The notes under the pieces were generated by a model. That model was not told where the DNA came from. It made no database searches and worked only from the letters and a program-made list of their open reading frames with translations. A program made the position numbers and the translations under genes. 63,875 bases of DNA, from NCBI GenBank assembly GCA_910585295.1, contig CAJUDE010000032.1:1-63875 (forward strand), written 5' to 3'. Below are positions 43,438-51,330 of this stretch, piece after piece (the stretch's first letter is position 1; the number at the start of each line of letters is the position of its first letter). The DNA is from an uncultured Lachnospiraceae bacterium (GTDB lineage Bacteria > Bacillota > Clostridia > Lachnospirales > Lachnospiraceae).

Positions 43438-43659
43438 ATGGACCAGGGAAAGATAGACAGAATTAATGTGCTGGCGAGAAAATCAAAGGCGGAGGGATTG
43501 ACGCAAGCTGAGAAGGCAGAGCAGGATTTGCTGCGGAAAGAATATATTGCAACTATCAGGAGGAACCTGCGGTCACAGCTTGATAATATTGATGTGGTGA
43601 ACCCAGACGGGACAACGGAGAACCTGGGGGAAAAATATGGAAACAAAGGGGCAAATTAG
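43438..43659 (+). CDS. DUF896 (YnzC-type) small protein
   Basis: A 73-residue protein with the DUF896 pattern: RINVLARKSKAEGLTQAEKAEQDLLRKEYIATIRRNLRSQLDNIDVV. It is a short helical hairpin protein, conserved in Firmicutes, of unclear cellular role; it is in the family of B. subtilis YnzC, which is linked to the SOS-induced yneA operon. It follows the previous gene by 6 bp and overlaps the next by 23 bp. Confidence 0.9.
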   Translation: MDQGKIDRINVLARKSKAEGLTQAEKAEQDLLRKEYIATIRRNLRSQLDNIDVVNPDGTTENLGEKYGNKGAN

Positions 43660-44227
43660 GGAAAGGCTGAAACAAAAGCGCAGCAGCCTTACATTATGCC
43701 AGGCTATGGGGAGGTCTGATAAAATTTGTAGGGAAATCCGGGAGTTGCCATGGTTCCTTCAGGCAGAAACCATCTGTTTTTACCACCCAATTGGCAGGGA
43801 AGTGGACCTTTTGCCCTTAGCGAAAGAGGCTCTGGCTTTGGGCAGGGACGTTGCGTTCCCCAGAGTGGAGGGGAAAGAGATGGAGTTTTATCAGGTGGAT
43901 TCCTTAGATGGCTTTGTAGAAGGCAGCTTCCATGTGATGGAGCCTGCAGCCGGAACGCCCATGGCGAAGCCAGGCATGCTTGTGCTTGTGCCGGGCGTGG
44001 GCTTTGCCCAGGATGGGAGCCGGATGGGCTACGGGGGAGGCTACTATGACCGTTACTTTGCCAGGCATAGGGACTGCCTGAAAATCGGGGTGGCATACAG
44101 CTTCCAGCTTGTAGAAGGGTTGGAGCCGGAAGCCCATGATATCCCTATGGATGGGGTAGTGACAGAAGAGGGGGTATTGGAGTTTTGGTTACAGAAGAGG
44201 AATTGGGGTGTTTCCTCCAGGAATTGA
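43637..44227 (+). CDS. 5-formyltetrahydrofolate cyclo-ligase
   Basis: A 196-residue ATP-dependent enzyme that returns 5-formyl-THF to the folate pool as methenyl-THF. The family signature is GYGGGYYDRYFARH near residue 135, preceded by LVLVPGVGFAQDGSRM. The N-terminal basic helix GQIRERLKQKR is typical. GGGGG 6-7 nt before the ATG lies inside the DUF896 gene. It ends the housekeeping part of this operon; the following AT-rich gene overlaps its 3' end. Confidence 0.93.
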   Translation: METKGQIRERLKQKRSSLTLCQAMGRSDKICREIRELPWFLQAETICFYHPIGREVDLLPLAKEALALGRDVAFPRVEGKEMEFYQVDSLDGFVEGSFHVMEPAAGTPMAKPGMLVLVPGVGFAQDGSRMGYGGGYYDRYFARHRDCLKIGVAYSFQLVEGLEPEAHDIPMDGVVTEEGVLEFWLQKRNWGVSSRN

Positions 44228-45690
44228 AACAGCAAAAGAGTATTTATGATTTGTTGGTCCTATTGTATATACAAATTGAAGGGGCAAAGAAGCCCCAATA
44301 TATCCAAGAGTACTATGAAACCCAAAATGATTTGCCGGCTAATGGCTGGGGTGGCCTGCCATTGGCAACAAATGAAATGTTATCTGAAACGATAACGTTT
44401 GAAACCTACAAAAAGCTGTTGTCTGACTGCATACGCAAAGAAAATTTGCATAATGTTGCAATCAGGCTGTTGTTTGAATTTGATGAATATTTCAAGAAAA
44501 GGTCAGATTACCCTGCACTGTGCCTGGAACCGCAAAGCTTTGTGGGGGATATATTTATGTTAGGCCCCTTGAATACGGTAAAACAGGAATATTGTTTTTA
44601 TTTAATGCCTGACTGCCATTATTTTAAGAATTTTAATAAAGAAGGCGGCAATGGCATACGTTTCTTGAACCAGTCAGAATTTACCGCGGTGGATGAAAGG
44701 GTTACAAGCTATAAAATAATCAAGGCAGGCCGTTTAGATAAGAAGGTAAAGGTTAAATATTATACAGGGATACCAAATATAGAAAAATCCCACCCTGAAT
44801 TAAAAGTTGGCATTATCCCTGTGGCAAAACAGCTTTGGTGCAAACCAAATTATTATGAATATCCTGAAAAAAATTATTTTGAATTGGAAAATGATGAAAA
44901 ATATAATGATAAGGTCAATGGAAGGTATATCCAAATTTTACAAAAATGTATAGAAGAAGAAATACAAATCGTGGTTTTTCCAGAATTGGCAATGAATAAA
45001 AAAACATTAGGCGCAATCAGGGAATTTCTAGTGAAAACTACATGCTATGGGAAAACTTCACTAGAGTTAATATGCCTTGGTTCCTTGTGGGAGGATGGGG
45101 TGAACGAAGGTTTTATGATGAGCGGCGCTGGGACAATATTAGTCAGGAACCAGAAAATCAATCCATTCTTCTTAAAAAAAGATGGAAAGGTATATTGGGA
45201 AAAGTTAAAGCAGGAGGCACAGGAAGTAGAACTGATTGACCTCCCTAAAATTGGGCGCATCCAGTATTTAATTTGTAAAGATGGGCTAAATGACAGTTGG
45301 CAGCATGATATGTGGAATATTTTTGAAATAGCATTTTCAGTGGTTTCATCTTACTCTGAATCACTCAGCCATTTTGAGAGTATAGGGGGCAGTTTTAGTG
45401 TGCAATATGCAGGGGTTCAAATTTTAGCCAATGCATGCGCCCCAAGGTTTAAGCCAGAGCCAGCAAAAGGCAGCCAAACCCTGCAAAATGAAATTGGCTT
45501 TATTATGGTTCCATGCTGCAAGAACGAGAAAAAGGATGCATCGTACCAGAAAGAACCTTATGCACCCACCCACCATTGCAAAGAATGCTGTTTTGGCGGG
45601 TGCATCCAGGTATTTAAGCTTAACCCTTCCCTGATACGGGAAAATGTCCAGATTCTAAAATATGGGGAAGAGGGCTGTGTGGACAAATAA
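44185..45690 (+). CDS. Nitrilase-superfamily (carbon-nitrogen hydrolase) protein with 200-residue N-terminal extension
   Basis: A 501-residue protein. Residues about 206-480 form a nitrilase fold with a complete putative triad: E267 in VVFPELA, K331 or K332 in FFLKKDGK, and C364 in YLICKDGL. The spacing (64 and 33 residues) fits the superfamily. Residues 1-200 match nothing I know. Near the C-terminus, PCC and HHCKECCFGGC may bind metal. The start is uncertain: TTG at 44185 has an upstream AGGGGG, and other TTG codons follow. The gene overlaps the cyclo-ligase end by 43 bp and is markedly more AT-rich than its neighbours, suggesting transfer. It heads a three-gene cassette. Confidence 0.75.
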   Translation: MVTEEELGCFLQELKQQKSIYDLLVLLYIQIEGAKKPQYIQEYYETQNDLPANGWGGLPLATNEMLSETITFETYKKLLSDCIRKENLHNVAIRLLFEFDEYFKKRSDYPALCLEPQSFVGDIFMLGPLNTVKQEYCFYLMPDCHYFKNFNKEGGNGIRFLNQSEFTAVDERVTSYKIIKAGRLDKKVKVKYYTGIPNIEKSHPELKVGIIPVAKQLWCKPNYYEYPEKNYFELENDEKYNDKVNGRYIQILQKCIEEEIQIVVFPELAMNKKTLGAIREFLVKTTCYGKTSLELICLGSLWEDGVNEGFMMSGAGTILVRNQKINPFFLKKDGKVYWEKLKQEAQEVELIDLPKIGRIQYLICKDGLNDSWQHDMWNIFEIAFSVVSSYSESLSHFESIGGSFSVQYAGVQILANACAPRFKPEPAKGSQTLQNEIGFIMVPCCKNEKKDASYQKEPYAPTHHCKECCFGGCIQVFKLNPSLIRENVQILKYGEEGCVDK

Positions 45691-45759
45691 AAGAAACTAT
45701 TGTAAAATATAGATAATAAATAGGACAGTGTTTGCTGCATAGGAGAGAAGGGATTTTTT

Positions 45760-46680
45760 ATGGGTATGGACAAAAAACATGAAAAAATGCTTAACAATTG
45801 GGATAAAGCAATGTTAGAAAACCAAATCCCTATTATGAGTAGAAATATAGAACAGCTTATAAAGTTAATGGTAGATGGGATTTTGAACCAGGAATATAAG
45901 GAACTGCAGGACTTATTCCAATTGGGTGGGAAACGGATTGAAGCATGGGGCAACCAATTGAATATAGATGGGAACGAAGAGTATTGGAAGGTATTTTCTT
46001 ATGCTAGCCTTTGGATATCAAAAAAGATGAGTGAAAGGCTGTACAACGAATTTCAGAAAGAAATTGACATGCAGAAAAAATATGAAGAAGTGAAACAACT
46101 GAAAGATTCTAAATATATTGAACAGGTATTATGTTCACTGGAAAAAAGAGGGGACGTGAAAAAGGAGATACTGGCAAAGGAGTTATCCCTGCCAGTGCAA
46201 AAATTGTCTGAATTGTTGGAACGGACAGAACAATATAAATTTTGGAATTACAGAAATGTCGGGAACTATGTTTATTTTTCTATTACCAGTGAGGGGAAAC
46301 AATATCTGCATGTGGCGTCCCACAAACAATATCAAGCAGAAAACAATATAAACCATATCGTCCTGTTCCTGATAGACTGCATTGTAGAAGAGTCATGCAA
46401 GCCATATCCCAGCACGGACCATATTATTCATAAATTTAATACAAAATATGGAAATAATCATGCAATTTTTGGAAATGAAATTGATAAACTAATCATACGT
46501 AAATCAGTACGTAAAATCCGAAATAACAACAGGCGCAGGGAATGGGCAATGGATTACTTTTTAGAAGAGGGTGATGATTCAACGAACGGTTTGGATAAAA
46601 GGTATAGTGCGTTAAAAAAATATGATGACTATCTATGGGAGCAGAAGGGGGGATGCCAAAATGCCTTTGTTGGAGAATAG
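45760..46680 (+). CDS. Unknown protein with winged-helix-like segment (cassette gene 2)
   Basis: A 306-residue soluble protein, Lys/Glu/Asn-rich and AT-rich in codon use. The N-terminal ~120 residues look helical and include a possible coiled coil (KEIDMQKKYEEVKQLKDSK region). Residues about 120-185 (LCSLEKRGDVKKEILAKELSLPVQKLSELL then a beta-wing-like NYVYFSITSEGKQYL) resemble a winged helix, which would suggest DNA or RNA binding. The C-terminal third is basic (KSVRKIRNNNRRREW). No catalytic motif seen. GAGAGAAGGGA lies upstream of the ATG. It overlaps the next gene by 20 bp. Confidence 0.65.
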   Translation: MGMDKKHEKMLNNWDKAMLENQIPIMSRNIEQLIKLMVDGILNQEYKELQDLFQLGGKRIEAWGNQLNIDGNEEYWKVFSYASLWISKKMSERLYNEFQKEIDMQKKYEEVKQLKDSKYIEQVLCSLEKRGDVKKEILAKELSLPVQKLSELLERTEQYKFWNYRNVGNYVYFSITSEGKQYLHVASHKQYQAENNINHIVLFLIDCIVEESCKPYPSTDHIIHKFNTKYGNNHAIFGNEIDKLIIRKSVRKIRNNNRRREWAMDYFLEEGDDSTNGLDKRYSALKKYDDYLWEQKGGCQNAFVGE

Positions 46681-47380
46681 GGAGCCAGAAGGTAAATTGT
46701 ATGATGATATTCTTCAGTCTATCAAGAAAATTACTGCAATTTGCGGTACAGAGCATATAGAGGAGATGGCGTTAGGCTTAGAAGATGAAGAATATAAAAT
46801 ATACGAAAAAGAGTATAACAATATTGTATATTTGATCCAGGAGATTGTAAGGCGGCAGGAAAAATTATTTGATTTCTCCATCCTAATGAACCAATTGCCA
46901 GACGAAGGGTTTTGGAATAGCATAAAGGAAGATGTGGATTGGGCGGTAAAGAAATTTATGGCTGTCCTTCCTTATAGAAAGCTTGACAAGCAAGAACGCT
47001 TGGAATTATTAGAAAAGTCTTTTCATATTATTTACCTGCAGCGGGAAAATAGGAAATTTTTATTAGAAAGCATAGGGGATCCTTTATTATTTGAGGCAGT
47101 TTTTGAAATCCTGATGGAAAGCGAGTATATGGTTGTTGTCAATTATGCTTCCAAACGGCGGTTTAAAAAATTTCTGATTAGCAATGTAATGTTAGAGGAA
47201 GATGATTTAAATTATATTTGGGATTTGTATAATCAGAATTTCTCTATTGTCTTGACTTATGTTTCTTTAAAAAATGATTCCCGCATTATGGAACACATCT
47301 ATAATTTGGAAGAAAAATTTGAGGATTTGCTCAATACCCTTGGCCTTGCGGCTAAGATGCAAGAGTCAAATACCCCGTAG
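46661..47380 (+). CDS. Unknown helical protein (cassette gene 3)
   Basis: A 239-residue acidic, alpha-helical protein of unknown function. The ATG at 46661 follows GGGGGG by 9-10 nt within the previous gene; a frame from 46622 exists but lacks such a site. No transmembrane segment, cysteine cluster or nuclease motif is visible. Phrases such as YRKLDKQERLELLEKSFHII and VVVNYASKRRFKKFLISN suggest an all-helical fold. The tight overlap with gene 2 argues that the two proteins act together. The stop codon lies inside a strong hairpin. Confidence 0.65.
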   Translation: MPLLENREPEGKLYDDILQSIKKITAICGTEHIEEMALGLEDEEYKIYEKEYNNIVYLIQEIVRRQEKLFDFSILMNQLPDEGFWNSIKEDVDWAVKKFMAVLPYRKLDKQERLELLEKSFHIIYLQRENRKFLLESIGDPLLFEAVFEILMESEYMVVVNYASKRRFKKFLISNVMLEEDDLNYIWDLYNQNFSIVLTYVSLKNDSRIMEHIYNLEEKFEDLLNTLGLAAKMQESNTP

Positions 47381-47435
47381 CAAGCTACGGGGCATGGCCT
47401 GGATTGTTTTTCCGCCCCAAGGGGCGGGGTATTTG
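47367..47435. terminator. Nested inverted repeats between convergent genes, probable bidirectional terminator
   Basis: Outer arms CAAATACCCCG (47367-47377) and CGGGGTATTTG (47425-47435) are perfectly complementary. Two inner hairpins share bases with them: CCCCGTAGC-AA-GCTACGGGG (47373-47392) and CCGCCCC-AA-GGGGCGG (47412-47427). No long T-run follows on either strand. Confidence 0.6.
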
Positions 47436-47455
47436 CAGCCGCAGGGGATCCTGTT

Positions 47456-48817
47456 TTAATTCCTTAACAGCCCCTTGATAATCAAAAACAGCAGCAAAAC
47501 AGGGAGGACATACGTCACATAAGGCCGGATCCACCGAGGGAGTTTTAAGCCGTTGCCTGTATTGGCTTCTTTCCTGTAATTTTCAAATCCCCAGCCAAGG
47601 CGGGTTACACAGAATAACAGGTAGCAAAGGGAGCCGATGGGCAATATAATGTTGCTTACCAGGAAATCCTCCAAATCTAAAATGGTGCTGCCCTGCCCAA
47701 GGGGCTGGAACGCGGACCACAGGTTAAACCCAAAGACACAAGGCAGGGATAAGGCTGTGATTGCAATTAAGTTTGCCAGGCAGGATTGCTTCCTGCTCCA
47801 GTGGAACAAATCCATGCCGCAGGAGATAATGTTTTCAAATACAGCCAGTATAGTGGAAAACGCTGCAAAAGTCATAAAGACGAAAAAGAGCGTACCCCAA
47901 ATCCGGCCGCCTGCCATTCCATTGAATACATTGGGCAATGTGATGAAAATAAGGCTTGGCCCTTTGTCTGGGCTGATGCCAAAGGAGAAACAGGTTGGGA
48001 AAATAATCAGCCCAGAAACAAACGCCACGAAAGTGTCTAATATGGCAATGTTTATGGACTCGCCCAAAAGGCTGCGGCTTTTGTCAATGTAGCTGCCAAA
48101 AATGCCCATGGCGCCAATGCCTAGGCTTAAGGTAAAAAATGCCTGGTTCATTGCGGCTGTTATGGTTTCCCATACCCCCACTTCTTTCATTCTCTGGAAA
48201 TCGGGCAGCAGGTAGAATTTCAGCCCTTCGATACTGTTTTCCAGCGTAAAGCTATGTATTGCCAGGATAACGATAATAGCAAGCAGCATTGCCATCATAA
48301 CCTTGGTTATTTTTTCCACGCCTTTTTGAAGCCCGCGGGAGCAGATAAAAATCCCAGCAACGACAATAATTACCATTGTGCCTGCCAGCACCTTGGGGCT
48401 TGCCAGCATATTCTGGAACATTTCCCCTACCTGCCCTGCATCTTTCCCTTCAAATTTGCCAGTAAGCGTCTGGTAAAAGTAGTACAGCATCCAGCCTGTA
48501 ACTGTAGTGTAGAACATCATTAAAAGGTAATTGCCCGCCATCCCAAGATATCCGTTCAGATGCCATTTCTGCCCAGGGCGTTCCAATTCCTGGAAACTTT
48601 TCACAATGCTTTTTCTACTGGCGCGCCCCACGGCAAATTCCATTGCCATTACAGGGACGCCCATGGTAATCAGGAAGAACACATAGAACAGCACAAATAC
48701 CCCTCCGCCGTACATCCCTGCAATATAAGGGAACCTCCATACATTTCCAATCCCGATTGCGCAGCCTGCGGACAATAAAATAAATCCGAGGCGTGAACCT
48801 AATTTTTCTCTTTCCAT
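47456..48817 (-). CDS. Neurotransmitter:sodium symporter (NSS) family transporter
   Basis: A 453-residue membrane protein with 11-12 TM helices that couples Na+ influx to amino-acid-like substrate uptake. The family start LGFILLSAGCAIGIGNVWRFPYIAGMYGGGVFVLFY contains the unwound TM1 substrate and Na+ region. SLGIGAMGIFGSY (TM6) and the later AAFSTILAVFENI are also typical. The ATG lacks a clear Shine-Dalgarno site; a separate short frame starting at 48884 with AAGGAG overlaps its 5' end. The substrate is not predictable. Confidence 0.9.
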   Translation of the reverse strand: MEREKLGSRLGFILLSAGCAIGIGNVWRFPYIAGMYGGGVFVLFYVFFLITMGVPVMAMEFAVGRASRKSIVKSFQELERPGQKWHLNGYLGMAGNYLLMMFYTTVTGWMLYYFYQTLTGKFEGKDAGQVGEMFQNMLASPKVLAGTMVIIVVAGIFICSRGLQKGVEKITKVMMAMLLAIIVILAIHSFTLENSIEGLKFYLLPDFQRMKEVGVWETITAAMNQAFFTLSLGIGAMGIFGSYIDKSRSLLGESINIAILDTFVAFVSGLIIFPTCFSFGISPDKGPSLIFITLPNVFNGMAGGRIWGTLFFVFMTFAAFSTILAVFENIISCGMDLFHWSRKQSCLANLIAITALSLPCVFGFNLWSAFQPLGQGSTILDLEDFLVSNIILPIGSLCYLLFCVTRLGWGFENYRKEANTGNGLKLPRWIRPYVTYVLPVLLLFLIIKGLLRN

Positions 48818-49006
48818 TTTTTTGTGTAGGCTTATCAGGCCATGCCCCGTCGGCTAGAAGCGGGGATTTGTCTGAAGAAGCCATTTTCTCCTTCCATTCT
48901 TTTGCTGAAAAGCCAGCAGATGTTATTTATTTTAACACAAAGGGGAAGAGTTGGAAAGCGGCAGTTACAGCATATTTGCAAATAAGAAAAATATTTCCAT
49001 TTCCCC

Positions 49007-49035
49007 TTGCATTTGCACTTGTGAAGTGCTATCAT
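49007..49035 (+). promoter_or_regulatory. Promoter of the rimP-nusA-infB operon
   Basis: TTGCAT (49007-49012), 17 bp, TATCAT (49030-49035). It lies about 200 bp ahead of rimP, leaving a long leader. Confidence 0.5.
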
Positions 49036-49064
49036 AAATACGATAACATGATAATCTCAGACTT

Positions 49065-49206
49065 GAGAGTGGGCAAATGCCCACTCTCAATTTTATGCAC
49101 ACGGGCGCCAACTGAAATATGCCAGCAAGCGGACGGGTACCCGGCGTGCGAGTAGGGGAAAGGGAACCTTCTCTACTCGATTAAATATCGGTATCAATTA
49201 GAGAAG
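49065..49206 (+). promoter_or_regulatory. Structured leader of the rimP operon with alternative hairpins
   Basis: First, a perfect 11-bp stem (49065-49075 with 49078-49088) is followed by AATTTTAT, like a terminator. Second, CGAGTAG (49149-49155) can pair with CTACTCG (49173-49179), while the overlapping CTTCTCTA (49168-49175) can pair with TAGAGAAG (49199-49206). The last two are mutually exclusive, the hallmark of an RNA switch or attenuator. The rest of the 416-bp gap (48818-49006) shows only a CCCCG/CGGGG stem and the start of a minus-strand short frame. Confidence 0.55.
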
Positions 49207-49233
49207 TGAAGGAAACAGAAAGAAGGTGCGGGA

Positions 49234-49701
49234 ATGTCAAGAAAAGAAATTTATGAGCAGCGGACAGAGGAGTTGCTGCTTCCAATTATAGAGGAATATC
49301 AGTTTGAGCTGGTGGATGTAGAATATGTAAAAGAAGGCGGGAATTGGTACCTAAGGGCTTACATTGATAAAGAAGGCGGCATAACGGTGGACGACTGCGA
49401 AGTTGTCAGCCGGAAGATGAGCGGCCTTTTGGACGAACAGGACTTTATAGAAGAGTCCTATATTTTTGAGGTAAGCTCCCCAGGGTTAGGGAGGCCTTTG
49501 AAGAAACCAAAAGATTATGAGAGAAGCCTGGGCAAAGAGGTGGAAATCAGGACTTACCGGGCGATAGGGAAAGAAAAAGAATTTTATGGGACCTTAAAGT
49601 CATATGATGAAACTACGGTGGTTATTGAGATAGAAGGGCAAAAGGAAATGGTATTTGCAAAAACAGATATTGCATTGATCCGTCTGGCTTTTGATTTTTA
49701 G
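49234..49701 (+). CDS. rimP: Ribosome maturation factor RimP
   Basis: A 155-residue protein needed for maturation of the 30S subunit. It has the two-domain RimP layout: an N-terminal alpha/beta domain (ELVDVEYVKEGGNWYLRAYIDKEGGITVDDCEVVSRKMSGLLD in pattern) and a C-terminal SH3-like domain beginning SSPGLGRPLKKPKDYERSLGKEV. The length matches the family (about 150). It is first in the translation operon, 42 bp ahead of nusA. Confidence 0.95.
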   Translation: MSRKEIYEQRTEELLLPIIEEYQFELVDVEYVKEGGNWYLRAYIDKEGGITVDDCEVVSRKMSGLLDEQDFIEESYIFEVSSPGLGRPLKKPKDYERSLGKEVEIRTYRAIGKEKEFYGTLKSYDETTVVIEIEGQKEMVFAKTDIALIRLAFDF

Positions 49702-49743
49702 AATGTGTGTAAGAACAGCAATACTTTTCAGGAGGATAAAAAA

Positions 49744-51330
49744 ATGAACAATGAGTTATTGGAAGCGTTAAATATATTAGAAAAGGAAAAGGACATCAGC
49801 AAGGACACATTGCTGGAAGCCATTGAAAATTCCCTGATTACCGCATGTAAAAACCATTTTGGAAAATCTGACAATATCAAGGTAAATATCAATCCTGAGA
49901 CCTGTGAGTTCCACGTGTACGCAGAAAAGACGGTGGTAGAAGAGGTAGAAGACAGCGTATTGGAAATCAGCCTTGCCAATGCAAAGCTTATTAATTCTAA
50001 GTATGAGGTGGGGGACATTGTAAATATTGAGGTGAAGTCTAAGGAATTTGGGCGCATTGCCACACAGAACGCCAAAAATGTAATCCTGCAGAAAATCCGT
50101 GAAGAAGAGAGGAAAGTGCTTTTTGACCAGTATTATGGGAAAGAACGAGATGTGGTGACTGGCATTGTGCAGCGTTATGTAGGCAAAAATATTAGCATTA
50201 ATCTGGGGAAAGTGGATGCCATCCTCAGTGAAAATGAGCAGGTGAAGAGCGAGGTGTTCCAACCCACAGAACGTATTAAGCTCTATATTTTGGAAGTGAA
50301 ATCCACATCCAAGGGGCCAAAAATACTGGTTTCAAGGACCCATCCAGAATTGGTGAAGCGCCTGTTTGAATCTGAGGTGACAGAGGTAAAGGATGGGATT
50401 GTGGAGATTAAGAGCATTTCCAGGGAAGCAGGCAGCAGGACGAAGATTGCCGTATGGAGCAATGACCCAGATGTAGACCCGGTAGGTTCTTGCGTGGGAT
50501 TAAACGGCGCAAGGGTGAACGCCATTGTCAATGAGTTACGGGGGGAGAAGATTGATATTATCAATTGGAGCGACAATGCGGCAATGCTGATTGAGAATGC
50601 CCTAAGCCCAGCAAAAGTAATCTCAGTAATTGCAGACGCGGAAGAAAAGACCGCAAAGGTAGTTGTGCCGGATTACCAATTGTCCCTGGCGATTGGCAAA
50701 GAAGGGCAGAATGCAAGGCTTGCCGCAAGGCTGACAGGGTTTAAGATTGATATTAAGAGTGAAACCCAGGCAAGGGAAGCCGGAGATTTTATGGATTATG
50801 AAAATGAGTATGAAGAGTTGTTGGAAGAAGGCAATGAGGAAGGATATGAAGAGGGATTAACACCAGAGTTTGAGGAAGGAAAATCCGGCATAGAACACCA
50901 GGGGCTTGAGGGGAATGGGCAATCAGGGCCTGAAGGAACCCTTGAGGAAGAACCAGAATATGAAGAGGGCCTCGAGAATGAAGAAGGCCCAGAATATGAA
51001 GAGGGACTTGAGAATGAAGAAGGCCCAGAATATGAAGAAGGCCTCGAGAATGAAGAAGGCCCAGAATATGAAGAGGGCCTCGAGAATGAAGAAGGCTCAG
51101 AATATGAAGAGGGCCTTGAGGATGAAGAAGGCCTAGAATATGAGGAAAGCCCTGAGGATGAAGGGGAGCCAGAATATGGGGAAAACCCTGAGGGTGAAGA
51201 AGGCTCAGAATATGGGGAGGAGCCAGAAAGCGAAGAAGCATTAGAGGAAGAAGGGCCAGAAAGCGAAGAAGGATTGGAAGGGCAAACAGGGGAGCCAGGG
51301 GGCGAGAAAGAAGGCAAGGAAAATGAATAA
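49744..51330 (+). CDS. nusA: Transcription factor NusA with long acidic repeat tail
   Basis: A 528-residue transcription elongation and termination factor. Residues 1-~345 are standard for Firmicute NusA: an N-terminal RNA polymerase-binding domain, S1 (with GIVQRYVGKNISINLGKVDAIL), and KH1-KH2 (DPVGSCVGLNGARVNAIVNELRGEKIDIINW and LAIGKEGQNARLAARLTG). Residues about 350-528 are an added tail, nearly all Glu, Gly, Pro and Tyr, with a 12-residue repeat. The B. subtilis protein stops near 370. The ATG at 49744 has AGGAGG upstream. It overlaps ylxR by 8 bp. Confidence 0.93.
   Translation: MNNELLEALNILEKEKDISKDTLLEAIENSLITACKNHFGKSDNIKVNINPETCEFHVYAEKTVVEEVEDSVLEISLANAKLINSKYEVGDIVNIEVKSKEFGRIATQNAKNVILQKIREEERKVLFDQYYGKERDVVTGIVQRYVGKNISINLGKVDAILSENEQVKSEVFQPTERIKLYILEVKSTSKGPKILVSRTHPELVKRLFESEVTEVKDGIVEIKSISREAGSRTKIAVWSNDPDVDPVGSCVGLNGARVNAIVNELRGEKIDIINWSDNAAMLIENALSPAKVISVIADAEEKTAKVVVPDYQLSLAIGKEGQNARLAARLTGFKIDIKSETQAREAGDFMDYENEYEELLEEGNEEGYEEGLTPEFEEGKSGIEHQGLEGNGQSGPEGTLEEEPEYEEGLENEEGPEYEEGLENEEGPEYEEGLENEEGPEYEEGLENEEGSEYEEGLEDEEGLEYEESPEDEGEPEYGENPEGEEGSEYGEEPESEEALEEEGPESEEGLEGQTGEPGGEKEGKENE
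50945..51110 (+). repeat. 36-bp in-gene tandem repeat in the nusA tail
   Basis: Four to five copies of a 36-bp unit encoding PEYEEGLENEEG, degrading into related Glu-rich units up to about 51240. The long opposite-strand frames here are by-products. Confidence 0.9.
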
